From assembly GCA_016932815.1 (NCBI GenBank), contig JAFGCC010000020.1, positions 1-64,000 of the forward strand: a DNA stretch of 64,000 nucleotides, in the 5' to 3' direction. Shown piece after piece: positions 33,353-42,982 of this stretch (position 1 is its first letter; every line of letters starts with the position of its first letter). The notes under the pieces were generated by a model, which was given only the letters and a program-made list of their open reading frames with translations, was not told the DNA's origin and ran no database searches. Made by a program: the position numbers and the translations under genes. This DNA comes from Microcaldota archaeon (GTDB lineage: Archaea; Micrarchaeota; Micrarchaeia; Anstonellales; Bilamarchaeaceae).

Positions 33353-36352
33353 ATGTTTGAATTCAGTCCGTTTTTGCTGCTATTCTGGGTGTTCGTTGGG
33401 CTTTTTGTGCCCGGCATGCTTTTCTCGCTTGCAATTCTTAAGAAGAAGGAACTCCCCCTATTCGACAAGGCCGCAATAGGCCTTGGGGCGGGGCTTGCAA
33501 TCCCTTCCCTTTTTGCGTTCCTGCTATTCCTAATCGGGGTCCCTTTCAGCTATGAGATGGCAATAGGCTGCATAGCGTTATTCTACATAATATCAATCGC
33601 CCTCTTCGCAAAAGAGAAGGCGTGGGAAGGAATCTCCCTTCCAAAAGACTACAACAAGCTTGCACCCTCGGCGGCACTTGCGCTCATAATGCTCCTCTCT
33701 TTCTGGATAAGAGTCGGGACTTATGGCCCGGTGTTCATGGAGCTTGACCCGTATTTCTACATCCAGCATACCGCACTAATCCTCCAGGACGGGGGCGCGC
33801 CCCTTGAGGATTTCTCGGCCTGGTACCCGTATCCGGTTTCGCATAGGACCATGCCGGAAAAAGCCTATCTTGAAGCCATAGCCTACACCCTATACAACGG
33901 GGGCACAGATTTTGACTTATACCTCCTCTCAACCGTTGCGGGAATGCTCCCGCCCATAATGGCCGCCCTCGCGGTGTTCTTCTTGTACCTGCTGGTTTCT
34001 TCCGAATACAAGCGCATTTTCGGGATAGCCGCAGCGGGCGTTGCGGCGTTCATGCCCATGTTCATAATGAAGCTGATGGCGGGAGAGAGCGAAGTCCAGC
34101 CATACGCGTTTTTCGGAATAGCATTCACGCTTGCAATGTATGCGCTTGCGACAAAAAGGAAGGACCTGGCCTTCGCATTCCTTGGCGGGATTGCACTAAT
34201 GGCAACCTTCCTTGGTTCGGCTTCCGGAGTGGTCATAACGACCGCACTCCTGATATTCATCCTGCTCCAGGCGCTCTTCCTATTCTACATGAAAAAGGGC
34301 CTGCTAGAAACCGTGCAGGTAAACGGGATAATAATCGGGCTTGGCGCGGTTTTCCCCCAGATTCTCCAAAACCTATTCCACGATTCGTTCATCCTAGATG
34401 GAATACTCTCCGGGCAGGTGCTCCTGCTCCTTTGCGCATACGCGCTCTCCTTAGTGCTCTTTGCAATCCAGAAAAACCCCCCGCAGCTTAAGAAGCTGAA
34501 CCTGGATTTGGACCTCAAGCAGGCATACGTTCCCGCTGCCATCATCTTAATCGCGGTGGTCCTGCTAGTCGCATTCACCCCGGTAGGGGGCGTCCTGTTC
34601 TCAATCGTAAAAGGCGTATTGGGAACAGCAGAATTCAAGGTCCCCCTTGAGCGCACGATTGCGGAGCAGGGAGTTGCGGGAGCCGCATTCGAAAGCGAAC
34701 TCGGATTTGCCGCAATGGATTTCAACGGCCTTCCCACACTTGAGCAGCTCCTAGAAAAGTTCTCTTCCGAGAACGTGGTAATCGCCCTCTTTGGGCTCAT
34801 AGTGGGGCTCCTCCAGCACGTATTCGCGTTATTCTCCGGAATCCTGACCGCAGTATCCAACCTCATACTATCGGTAATGGTGTTAGTGCTCAACGCGGTT
34901 TTCGGAACCGGCCTTGAGTATTCGGACAAGAACAACAGCATGCTCATGGTAATAATCTTCGCGGTATTCGCATCCGTCTTGTATTCCGCATTCGGGATGT
35001 TCAAGAAAAAGGAGGAGCGCTTAGCCCTCCTCTTTGCCGCATTCATCTTCCCGGTTTCCATAATCGGCCTGATGAAGACCAAATACGCAATATACCTTGG
35101 CTTCGCAATCGCCGCGGGCCTGGGAGTCTCCCTAGGAGAACTCCAGGGCGTCGTGGACAAGCTAATAGGGAACCTAAAAGACGAGGAGAAGAGGAAGAAG
35201 TACGCAAACTATGCAATGCTCGGCTTTACCCTAATTAGCTTCCTGTTCATATTCTTTGAATGGAACAACGGCCTTGCGGGGAACCTCTTTGCAAGCTCGT
35301 TTACGCAGAGGTTCGGGGACAATCCGGCTGCCCTGCAGGAAAAGATGGAGAACCTGTGCGCGGTAAGCGGGTATTCCCCGGCGTGCGAAGCCGCAGCGGA
35401 CCCCGAAGCCTATGCTTCAGGGGGGATGAAGTACCAATACGACCCGGTACTCTGCGCATACTCAATCTACGCAGACCCCGCAGCGCCCACAGCAGGCGAG
35501 CAGGCATCCGCCTCGCTGCGCTGCAACGTGTTAACTTCGTATTGGATAGAGTTCCTAGAATGGGAGCATGACGAGTCCCCGGAGAATGCGCGCTTTACCT
35601 CCTGGTGGGACTATGGCCACTGGACCAATTATTTTGGCCAGAGGAACACGGTGCTGCGCAACGACCACGCCCGCCACGACATGATACTGGAAGTCGCGCA
35701 CGGCTACATCTACGGAACGCCAGAAGAGCTCAGGCAGTTCATGCTCTCCCACGATTCAGAATACGCCTTCTTTGATAGGGAAATCCTAATCAACAGCGAC
35801 GGCAGTTTCGGCATGAAATTCAGCGCGCTAAACTACCTCGCGTGCTCGCGCAACAACGAAACAGGCGTGGACAACGCCCCCGGGACTTCGGTTTGCGAGA
35901 GCGAGCACACCTGGGAGAGGCTCGCAATCCCGGCAGCCACGCAAGGATGCGTGCTCTCGCCTTTGACCGGGGAGACCGGGCTCCTAGTCTACGATGCCTT
36001 TACCGGAACCCGGAAGTATTGCCTTGGGGAGGAAACGCTCCTTAGCGGGGAGACTATTCCCGCATTGCACAAGCTCAACGAAACCTACGCAAACGGGGAC
36101 CTCAAGCTCCAGAAGGCCTTCTTAAAGCAGATTGCAACCTTATCAGACGGAACGAGGGTACTTGATGTCTACTACACAAAGGACCTCCTCTGGCTTGAGA
36201 ACGGGGAGGCCAAGACCGGCTGGGAGGACCGCACCACGAAGTTCTACGACTCGGTGCTCTACCAGGCGTTCGTGCTAGAAGACGTTGAAGGGTTCACGCA
36301 GGTCTTCAAGACGAGTGACGGGGCGGTAAAAGTCTACAAGATTTCCGAATGA
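33353..36352 (+). CDS. aglB: oligosaccharyltransferase AglB (STT3)
   Basis: The 999-residue catalytic subunit of N-glycosylation transfers a lipid-linked oligosaccharide to Asn in N-x-S/T. The N-terminal half has about 13 membrane helices, with the first acidic motif ELDPYFY near 131-137 and a TIAE motif (TIxE class) near 433. The C-terminal extracellular domain carries WWDYG near 748-752 followed by HWTNYFGQRNT. The start has GGTG 6 nt upstream and a TTTTTAAAG box upstream. The nucleotidyltransferase and Alg7-like genes at the window end could supply its glycan donor. Confidence 0.95.
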   Translation: MFEFSPFLLLFWVFVGLFVPGMLFSLAILKKKELPLFDKAAIGLGAGLAIPSLFAFLLFLIGVPFSYEMAIGCIALFYIISIALFAKEKAWEGISLPKDYNKLAPSAALALIMLLSFWIRVGTYGPVFMELDPYFYIQHTALILQDGGAPLEDFSAWYPYPVSHRTMPEKAYLEAIAYTLYNGGTDFDLYLLSTVAGMLPPIMAALAVFFLYLLVSSEYKRIFGIAAAGVAAFMPMFIMKLMAGESEVQPYAFFGIAFTLAMYALATKRKDLAFAFLGGIALMATFLGSASGVVITTALLIFILLQALFLFYMKKGLLETVQVNGIIIGLGAVFPQILQNLFHDSFILDGILSGQVLLLLCAYALSLVLFAIQKNPPQLKKLNLDLDLKQAYVPAAIILIAVVLLVAFTPVGGVLFSIVKGVLGTAEFKVPLERTIAEQGVAGAAFESELGFAAMDFNGLPTLEQLLEKFSSENVVIALFGLIVGLLQHVFALFSGILTAVSNLILSVMVLVLNAVFGTGLEYSDKNNSMLMVIIFAVFASVLYSAFGMFKKKEERLALLFAAFIFPVSIIGLMKTKYAIYLGFAIAAGLGVSLGELQGVVDKLIGNLKDEEKRKKYANYAMLGFTLISFLFIFFEWNNGLAGNLFASSFTQRFGDNPAALQEKMENLCAVSGYSPACEAAADPEAYASGGMKYQYDPVLCAYSIYADPAAPTAGEQASASLRCNVLTSYWIEFLEWEHDESPENARFTSWWDYGHWTNYFGQRNTVLRNDHARHDMILEVAHGYIYGTPEELRQFMLSHDSEYAFFDREILINSDGSFGMKFSALNYLACSRNNETGVDNAPGTSVCESEHTWERLAIPAATQGCVLSPLTGETGLLVYDAFTGTRKYCLGEETLLSGETIPALHKLNETYANGDLKLQKAFLKQIATLSDGTRVLDVYYTKDLLWLENGEAKTGWEDRTTKFYDSVLYQAFVLEDVEGFTQVFKTSDGAVKVYKISE

Positions 36353-36405
36353 TATGAATGAGGGGCCCTCCTAGTTCCCAAAGGGGTGGGGAGCGCCCCC
36401 TCCCT

Positions 36406-37578
36406 CTAGAACCCAATAAACATGGCGGGGTATTCTTCGGAAACGCGCTCGATTGCGCCAAAGAGCTCGCGCAGCCTCCGCAATGCGGGGGAGAATTCCC
36501 CCCGCTCCATCATCCCGTATACCCCCATCAGGGAAACGTTTCCCCCCGCGTGCTTCTTGAATGATGCGAGCATTTCCGCGCCCTTCTTCCCAAACGAGCG
36601 CTTCCTCTCCCCCATGTAAACGTACTGGTTCCTGCATTCTTTTAGGGCGAAGCGGCACATTTCCCCTAGCGCCTCGGATTCCCTTCCCGAATCCATGAGC
36701 CTTGCAATCTCCATCGCCTTGGATTCTTCAAGCCCCTTTCCCAGGAAATACTCAAGGTATTCCTCTGCGGGCACCGCTGCAACCCCCCTCCTTGCAGCAG
36801 CTTTGGCCTCGTATATCTTCTCGCGCAGGCCGAGCGTTACGTGGTTCCCGCTTGGGAGGATGTCCACTACCCCGGAATCAAAGAGGATGCGCGCAACGCT
36901 TTCCGAGGCGGCCTTGTCCCTGAAAGTGAGCTTGGTTAGCTTCCCTGTTTCCAGGTATTCTCTTATCCTGCCCATGGCCGCGCTTCCCGCTAGCCTGCCC
37001 TTTGGGGCGTGGATTCTGGCTTCAAGCGCGCCCATATTGACCGCCATCCTGGATGAGAGGAGCTCTTTTGCGCTGCTTATGCTAATCGGGATTGGCCCCC
37101 TGCCCGGAGCCTTTTTTTCATCCGAGCCGAATTCTCCTGCAAACCATTGGTAGTACTCCTTCCCGATTCCCTCCTTGTCCATCTCTACTAGGATTTTTGC
37201 GAGCCTTCCCCTTCCATGCTCAAGCTCCTTCTCCTGGTTCTGCAGTACGTATTCGTAGAGTTCCCCCATCCTTGCCCCGCCTTCTGCCATCTCAAAAATT
37301 ATGCTAGCAAGGCTCGAGCACGCCTCTTTTCCCCCTCCGGCGGCATAAACGAAACGCATCGCGCATTTTAGGAAGAGCATCCTCTCCCCCTTATTGGCCA
37401 TCTTGTACTGTGCCCGGATTTTCCTGCACGCAGTTGTCCCGAGAGTCTCCACAAAGCACTTCCTGAACGCCTTCTGCGCCTTATTGGTTTCCGCCCATGC
37501 TTCAAGCCCCTTTGCAAAGCTCCGAGCTTCGTTCCAGCGAAGCTCTTCCTTTGCTTTCTCGGCCTTGTTTCCCGCCAT
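36406..37578 (-). CDS. hypothetical helical protein
   Basis: This 390-residue protein is of unknown family, mostly helical and basic, with no signal or membrane segment. Residues 20-130 contain several Cys-bearing helices (FRKCFVETLGTTACRKIRA, LFLKCAMRFVYAAGGGKEACSSL). Residues 190-270 look like a winged-helix-like domain (RIREYLETGKLTKLTFRDKAASESVARILFDSGVVDILPSGNHVTLGL). The C-terminal third resembles helical repeats (GKGLEESKAMEIARLMDSGRESEALGEMCRFALK). The ATG at 37578 is preferred over the longer ORF because a TTATAAACC box lies about 25 nt upstream. It points away from the tRNA-Arg gene. Confidence 0.7.
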   Translation of the reverse strand: MAGNKAEKAKEELRWNEARSFAKGLEAWAETNKAQKAFRKCFVETLGTTACRKIRAQYKMANKGERMLFLKCAMRFVYAAGGGKEACSSLASIIFEMAEGGARMGELYEYVLQNQEKELEHGRGRLAKILVEMDKEGIGKEYYQWFAGEFGSDEKKAPGRGPIPISISSAKELLSSRMAVNMGALEARIHAPKGRLAGSAAMGRIREYLETGKLTKLTFRDKAASESVARILFDSGVVDILPSGNHVTLGLREKIYEAKAAARRGVAAVPAEEYLEYFLGKGLEESKAMEIARLMDSGRESEALGEMCRFALKECRNQYVYMGERKRSFGKKGAEMLASFKKHAGGNVSLMGVYGMMERGEFSPALRRLRELFGAIERVSEEYPAMFIGF

Positions 37579-37722
37579 CGCTTTTCCATAACTACTCTTT
37601 GGTTTATAAGTTTTGCAGTAATTGCGGATTCCCCCCTCTAATTCCGGGCTCCGCTCTTCTGGGGAACGGTGGCGTGCCCATGCAAAAGCTTTTAATTCTC
37701 TATTGAGTAATTGCCGCCACAC

Positions 37723-37828
37723 GGGCCCGTAGCGCAGCCTGGACAGCGCGGCTGCCTTCTAAGCAGTAGGCCGTGGGTTCAAAACATTTTTTGGAAATCC
37801 AGGAAATGTGAAAATCCCACCGGGCCCG
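37723..37828 (+). tRNA. tRNA-Arg(UCU) with a 31-nt intron in the T loop
   Basis: The acceptor arms GGGCCCG and CGGGCCC pair perfectly. The D stem is GCGC/GCGC and the anticodon arm is GCTGC-CTTCTAA-GCAGT (anticodon TCT, Arg). The T stem halves GTGGG and CCCAC are separated by TTCAAAACATTTT...GTGAAAAT instead of a 7-nt loop. Removing 31 nt (about 37784-37814; the exact edges are ambiguous by up to 3 nt because of flanking A runs) restores a TTCAAAT loop. The insert folds as ACATTT...AAATGT with an inner TGGA/TCCA, a bulge-helix-bulge-like shape for the archaeal splicing endonuclease. A TTTTAATT box lies near 37689-37697. Confidence 0.9.
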
Positions 37829-37853
37829 TTTATTTTTGGGAGGTGCACTCAAC

Positions 37854-38099
37854 ATGGGAAAAGTAGAGGAAATCATTGAGCTAATGACTGCGGTTATAGA
37901 GGATTCGTCTGTGCCAAAGAACATAAGGAAGGCTTTGAGCGACGCCAAGGAGCGCCTTAGGAGCGATGATGAACTTACCGTGAAAGTGAGTGCCGCCATC
38001 TATTCTCTTGAGTCCGTTGCAGAGGACGTCAATATGCCCCCTCATGCTAGGATGCAGATATGGAGCATAATGAGCGAACTAGAATCCCTCAAGGAGTAG
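37854..38099 (+). CDS. UPF0147 family protein
   Basis: This 81-residue protein is all helical and matches UPF0147 (IIELMTAVIEDSSVPKNIRKALSDAKERL...VSAAIYSLESVAEDVNMPPHARMQIWSIMSELE). Function is unknown; the family is archaeal. The start at 37854 has GGAGGTG about 9 nt upstream; the track start (TTG 37836) overlaps that site. It sits directly before the DP1 gene, whose ATG is 2 nt after this stop, so it is translated with PolD, as in other archaea. Confidence 0.9.
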   Translation: MGKVEEIIELMTAVIEDSSVPKNIRKALSDAKERLRSDDELTVKVSAAIYSLESVAEDVNMPPHARMQIWSIMSELESLKE

Positions 38100-38101
38100 C
38101 C

Positions 38102-39544
38102 ATGGATTCCCTGAAAGCCTTGGGGATAAGGGTTTCGCTTGATGCGGAGAAGGCGATTTCGGAAAATTCGATAACCTCCGACGAATTGCTCTCCCTCAAG
38201 AAAACCTTCATTTCCCCAGAGGACCTAGAGCCAATACTCAAGAAGAGGGAAGAGGCAAAGGCACAAGAGATGCAGGCCGCGCAGGCTGAAGTTTCCCGCG
38301 CATCGGATTACAAGCCCCTTGCAAAAGAGTACTCCCCGGAGTTTCGCGTGCACGAATCCCTGGATGTTACCGGCAAGTCCCGCACAGAAGGCGGTGTTGC
38401 GGATTTCGTCTCCCACTTCCAAAACCGCTTTGAGCGCATATCCTCCATGCTGCGCACAGTTGGGGGGAAATACCCCGAAGCCGACCTCTATGGAATCTCC
38501 AAGCTAGCGGGGCAGAAAGTCCGCACAATCATCATGGTCTCGGATATCCGCACGACCAAGAAGGGGAACATGCTTCTTGAAGCAGAAGACCTCACAGGGC
38601 AGTTCAAGGTGGTAATTTCCCAGAGGGACGAAGAAGTCTTTGACAAGGCGAAGAACCTGGTCCGCGACGACATAATCCTCCTATTCGGGAAGGTTTCGCA
38701 GGCATTCCTGATTGCCGAGGATTTTGAATGGCCCGACCTCCCCGTTGCAAGGGAAAAAAAGAAAGCCGAGCGCGACCTTGCGGCAGTCTATCTTTCCGAT
38801 TTGCATTTTGGGAGCAAGGAGTTCCTAGGCGACCACCTTGCGCGCTTCTCCGAATGGATAAAGGGAAAAGGCGACAATCCGCACCTTGCCGGAAAAGTCA
38901 AATACCTCTTCATTGCAGGCGACATAGTAGACGGAATCGGCATCTACCCAAACCAAGAAAAAGACCTGACCGAGCTTGACATCTTCAAGCAGTATGGGAT
39001 GTTCGCAAAGTTCGTTGAAGGCCTGCCCGATTACATAGAAGTGGTTGTCTCCCCGGGAAACCACGATGCGGTAAGGAGGGCCGACCCCATGCCCGCATTG
39101 TCCAAGGAGATACTAGGATGCAGTGTTACAAGCATTGGCAGCCCCTCCTATTTTTGCGCCGAGAACAGCGAGCACCTAATCTACCATGGAACGTGCGCGG
39201 ATGGATGGATATCAACCCTCCCGCACCTAAGCTATGATGAGCCGGAAAAAGTGATGATTGAATGCCTAAGAAGGCGCCACCTCTCGCCCATTTTCGGGGG
39301 AAACGCAATCGTCCCGGAAAAGCTCGACTACATGATTATAGAGAAGGAGCCGGACATCGTGCATTTTGGGCACGTGCACAAGAACGGCTATGCGAGGTAC
39401 CGCGGGACTACGATAATCAATTCCGGCACCTTCCAGGACACGACAGATTTCCAGAGGAGGCAGGGGCACATACCCACCCCGGCAAAAGTGCCAATCTATG
39501 AATTTGCCCAAGACAAGCTTAGGACGCTTGACTTTACAAGGTGA
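38102..39544 (+). CDS. polB: DNA polymerase D small subunit DP1
   Basis: The 480-residue exonuclease subunit of family-D polymerase has an N-terminal helical part, an OB domain (KVRTIIMVSDIRTTKKGNMLLEAEDLTGQFKVVI) and a calcineurin-like phosphoesterase core. The metal motifs are intact: LSDLHFGS, FIAGDIVDG, SPGNHDA and HFGHVHKNG, so proofreading 3'-5' activity is expected. The ATG at 38102 is coupled to the UPF0147 stop. DP2 follows 6 nt later. Confidence 0.96.
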   Translation: MDSLKALGIRVSLDAEKAISENSITSDELLSLKKTFISPEDLEPILKKREEAKAQEMQAAQAEVSRASDYKPLAKEYSPEFRVHESLDVTGKSRTEGGVADFVSHFQNRFERISSMLRTVGGKYPEADLYGISKLAGQKVRTIIMVSDIRTTKKGNMLLEAEDLTGQFKVVISQRDEEVFDKAKNLVRDDIILLFGKVSQAFLIAEDFEWPDLPVAREKKKAERDLAAVYLSDLHFGSKEFLGDHLARFSEWIKGKGDNPHLAGKVKYLFIAGDIVDGIGIYPNQEKDLTELDIFKQYGMFAKFVEGLPDYIEVVVSPGNHDAVRRADPMPALSKEILGCSVTSIGSPSYFCAENSEHLIYHGTCADGWISTLPHLSYDEPEKVMIECLRRRHLSPIFGGNAIVPEKLDYMIIEKEPDIVHFGHVHKNGYARYRGTTIINSGTFQDTTDFQRRQGHIPTPAKVPIYEFAQDKLRTLDFTR

Positions 39545-39550
39545 CCATAA

Positions 39551-42500
39551 ATGGATTATTTTGACGACCTCAAAGTTGGCCTTGATGCGGTCTACTCCCT
39601 TGCGCAGGAGGCACGCTCAAAGGGCCTAGACCCCAAAGAGGAAGTCGAAATACCCATTGCAAAAGACGTTGCGGCGCGCGTAGAGGGGCTAGTGGGCCCC
39701 AGGGGAATAGCATCCGTAATCCGGGATTTGGAGCAGGGGGGCATGTCCCGCCCGGAAATCGCATTCAACGTGGCGGAAAAACTGGCTTCGGGGGACATAA
39801 TACAAGGAGACCGCAGGACGCTAATAGAGCAGGCGATAAGGACAAGTGTCGGCATACTCACCGAAGGGGTGCTCGTAGCCCCCACAGAGGGAATTGCGGA
39901 CGTTAAAATCTGCGAGAACCCCGATGGGAGCGAATATGTAGCCGTACTTTTTGCAGGCCCAATTAGGAGCGCGGGGGGAACGGTTGCCGCCCTCAGCGTA
40001 GCCCTTGCCGACCATGCAAGGAAGCGCGCGGGCGTTGCGGATTTTAGGCCCACGGACACCGAGATTTCGCGCTACGTTGAGGAAGTGAACGTTTATGAGA
40101 ACCGCTGCGTGCACCTCCAGTACAAGCCCCCGGATGAGCACGTTGCCCACATAGTGCGCAACTGCCCAGTCTGCATAGACGGGGACCCCACAGAAGAGGT
40201 GGAAGTGTCCGTGCACAGGGACCTTGAGCGCATACCAAGCAACAGGATAAGGGGGGGCGTGCCGCTTGTAATCTGCGAAGGTATTGCGGCAAAGGCCCCC
40301 AAAGTGCTAAAATTCACCCGCAAGTTCGGGCTGGAGTGGGAATGGCTCTCCGAAGTAATCAAGGTCAAGAAGAAAGCGGACAAGGTTGAGATAAAGCAGG
40401 ATTTTACCTACCTTGAAGGGCTGGTTGCCGGAAGGCCGGTATTCTCCTACCCCATGGGCAAGGGGGGATTCAGGCTCCGCTACGGCCGCAGCCGCACAAA
40501 CGGGATAATGGGCCGCAACGCCCATCCCGCCACAATGGTGCTGCTGGACTCCTTTATCGCAAACGGCACCCACGTGAAAGTGGAGCGCCCGGGAAAAGGC
40601 GCAATCATAACCGCGTGCGATTCCATTGAGCCCCCGGTAGTAAAACTGAACGATGGCTCGGTCGTGAAGCTGCGCACAAGCGAGGATGCAGACGACCTAA
40701 AAGATGAAGTGGAGGAAATCCTCTTCCTAGGCGACATGCTAATAACCTACGGGGATTTCTCCAAGTCCAACCATCCCATGATGCCAGGAGGCTACTGCCA
40801 TGAATGGTGGGTGCAGGAAGCCGGGGAAAAAGGGGTTTTGGAAACCCCGCAAAACGCAAAGGAGGCATTTGAGCTCTCAAGGAAATCCGGAATCCCCCTC
40901 CATCCGGATTACACCTACAATTGGAACGACATATCCTCATCCGAACTATCCTCGCTTGCATCGCTGCTCTTTAGGGGAGAATTAAAGATGGATGCCGGGG
41001 AAATAACCGGGATGGAGCTCCCCGCGGATTCTGCAGAGGCAAAGAGGGCTCTTGAGAAGCTGCTAGTTGAGCACAAGGTTTTGCCGCAGAGGTGCATACT
41101 CCTTGGTGCGGATGAAACCGTTGCGCTCCTCTCTTCAGTGGGAATGCTAAAAGGGAGGGAAGTGGTTTCTGCGGGAAATATCTCCAAGGATTCCCCGGCG
41201 CTTGAAAACGTCTGCGCCCTATCCGGGATAACAATACGCGACAAGGCGCCAACATACATAGGGGCGAGGATGGGCAGGCCCGAGAAGGCAAAAGAGCGCA
41301 TGATGGAGGGAAAGCCCCATGTGCTCTTCCCCACCGCTTCGCCCAAGGACCGCAGCCTCACTAAAAGGTACAAGAGCCTAAAAGCGCGCGACAAGGAGCG
41401 CACGATAAACGTGGAGATTGCACGCTACCGCTGTGAAGGGTGCGGCGCGCCCACAATCTACCCGCGCTGCCATTCCTGCGGCGCGCACGCAAAGCCGGAG
41501 AGAATCTGCCCCAAGTGCAACGAAGTCACAATCCACAAGGAGCACTGCGGCGTGCCTTCCCTATTCTACGACCGCCGCCCAATCCCGTTGGTTGAGCTCT
41601 ACGAAAAAGCCAAGTCCGCAATGGATTATGCCCCCACGGAAGTAAAGGGGGTAAAGGGGCTAGTTAGCGAGGGCAAGATACCTGAGCTGCTAGAAAAAGG
41701 GTTCTTCCGCGCAAAGAACGAGGTTTACGTGTTCCGCGACGGAACCTGCCGCTTCGACGCAACGGATGCGCCAATTACCCACTTTAGGATTTCGGAAATC
41801 GGGCAGACCCCGGAAGGCATAAGGAAGCTCGGCTACGCAACCGACCACCTGGGCAAGCCGATAGAGCATGGCGCGCAGGTAGTGCCCCTGATGTGCCAGG
41901 ACATAATCGTCTCCTCGCATTGCCTAAACTACATGATGAGGGTTGCCGCATTCATAGACGACCTGCTCGTGAACGTTTATGGGATGCCCCCCTACTACTC
42001 CCTAAAAACCCCGGAGGAGCTCCTTGGGCACCTAATCGTGGGATTGTCCCCGCACACTTCCGGAGGGGTGCTTGGCAGGATAATAGGCTACTGCGATGCC
42101 AACGTTGGGTATGCGCACCCGTATTTCCATACTGCAAAACGCCGTAATTGCGACGGCGATGAGGATTGCATAATACTCCTTGCAGACTGCCTCATAAACT
42201 TCTCGCGCTCCTATTTGTCCGAGCGCCGCGGGGGGACGATGGACGCTCCCCTCACCCTCACTCCGCAGCTAAACCCCAGCGAGGTGGACGATGAAGTCCA
42301 TTGCATGGAGGTAATAGAAAAGTACCCCCTGGAATTCTACCGCGCCTGCGAAAAAAACGTTTACCCCGGCGAAATCAAGCTAAAGACCGTGCAGGATTTG
42401 CTAGGAAAAGACGAGCAGTACATGGACCTCCATTTTACCCACGACACCTCCACAATCAACGATGGGCCCATGCGCACGCGATACGTAACCCTGGGTTCAA

Positions 42501-42895
42501 TCCCGGAAAAAATAGAAGCGGAATTCGCATTGCACAAGAAGCTGCGCGCAGTGGACGCAAAGGATGCGGCAATGCGCCTGATTCTCAGCCACTTCATCCC
42601 GGACTTATATGGAAACCTGCGCTCATATTCAAGGCAGACTTTCAGGTGCGTAACCTGCAACACGATTTACCGCAGGACTCCCTTGTGCGGAAAATGCACC
42701 CGCTGCGGGGGCAAGCTCACCCTCACAATACACAAGGGGGGAATAATGAAATACCTGGAAATCTCCAAGAGGCTCGTTGAAGAATACGGGCTCCCCAACT
42801 ACATGGCGCAGAGGCTCCTGCTCCTAGAAGAGGAAATATCAAGCATATTTGAAGACGAGAAGGTAAAGCAGACCGGCCTCTCGGATTTCATGTAG
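39551..42895 (+). CDS. polC: DNA polymerase D large subunit DP2
   Basis: This 1114-residue catalytic subunit lacks the intein found in many homologues. Visible parts are the N-terminal domain (IPIAKDVAARVEGLVGPRG) and AGPIRSAGGTVAALS near 137-150. The first zinc module is CEGCG...CHSCG...CPKC near 625-660, and the catalytic Asp region NCDGDEDCIILLADCLINFSRSYL is near 867-890. A C-terminal zinc module CVTC...CGKCTRCGGK follows near 1035-1060. The final QTGLSDFM is a PCNA-interacting (PIP) box. The operon is UPF0147-DP1-DP2. Confidence 0.97.
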   Translation: MDYFDDLKVGLDAVYSLAQEARSKGLDPKEEVEIPIAKDVAARVEGLVGPRGIASVIRDLEQGGMSRPEIAFNVAEKLASGDIIQGDRRTLIEQAIRTSVGILTEGVLVAPTEGIADVKICENPDGSEYVAVLFAGPIRSAGGTVAALSVALADHARKRAGVADFRPTDTEISRYVEEVNVYENRCVHLQYKPPDEHVAHIVRNCPVCIDGDPTEEVEVSVHRDLERIPSNRIRGGVPLVICEGIAAKAPKVLKFTRKFGLEWEWLSEVIKVKKKADKVEIKQDFTYLEGLVAGRPVFSYPMGKGGFRLRYGRSRTNGIMGRNAHPATMVLLDSFIANGTHVKVERPGKGAIITACDSIEPPVVKLNDGSVVKLRTSEDADDLKDEVEEILFLGDMLITYGDFSKSNHPMMPGGYCHEWWVQEAGEKGVLETPQNAKEAFELSRKSGIPLHPDYTYNWNDISSSELSSLASLLFRGELKMDAGEITGMELPADSAEAKRALEKLLVEHKVLPQRCILLGADETVALLSSVGMLKGREVVSAGNISKDSPALENVCALSGITIRDKAPTYIGARMGRPEKAKERMMEGKPHVLFPTASPKDRSLTKRYKSLKARDKERTINVEIARYRCEGCGAPTIYPRCHSCGAHAKPERICPKCNEVTIHKEHCGVPSLFYDRRPIPLVELYEKAKSAMDYAPTEVKGVKGLVSEGKIPELLEKGFFRAKNEVYVFRDGTCRFDATDAPITHFRISEIGQTPEGIRKLGYATDHLGKPIEHGAQVVPLMCQDIIVSSHCLNYMMRVAAFIDDLLVNVYGMPPYYSLKTPEELLGHLIVGLSPHTSGGVLGRIIGYCDANVGYAHPYFHTAKRRNCDGDEDCIILLADCLINFSRSYLSERRGGTMDAPLTLTPQLNPSEVDDEVHCMEVIEKYPLEFYRACEKNVYPGEIKLKTVQDLLGKDEQYMDLHFTHDTSTINDGPMRTRYVTLGSIPEKIEAEFALHKKLRAVDAKDAAMRLILSHFIPDLYGNLRSYSRQTFRCVTCNTIYRRTPLCGKCTRCGGKLTLTIHKGGIMKYLEISKRLVEEYGLPNYMAQRLLLLEEEISSIFEDEKVKQTGLSDFM

Positions 42896-42982
42896 GCTTC
42901 CGCTAATCCAATTTGGGGAATTAGAAAAGCAAAAACGAAAAAGGGGAAAAAACAAAAAAGGAAAAAGGAAATTTCGGGGAAG
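42896..42982 (-). terminator. U-rich 3' tail after the gene at 42983
   Basis: The minus strand after the stop at 42983 contains CCTTTTTCCTTTTTTGTTTTTTCCCCTTTTT, a run of U tracts typical of archaeal termination. It lies between two convergent genes; the plus strand is A-rich and non-coding. Confidence 0.5.

Noticed and set aside
34285-35160. 291-residue minus-strand ORF
   Set aside because: Antisense to AglB, whose motifs are unambiguous; no start signal.
39551-42895. Intein in DP2
   Set aside because: The protein is of normal uninterrupted length, and the catalytic and zinc regions follow each other without a Hint or LAGLIDADG insertion.
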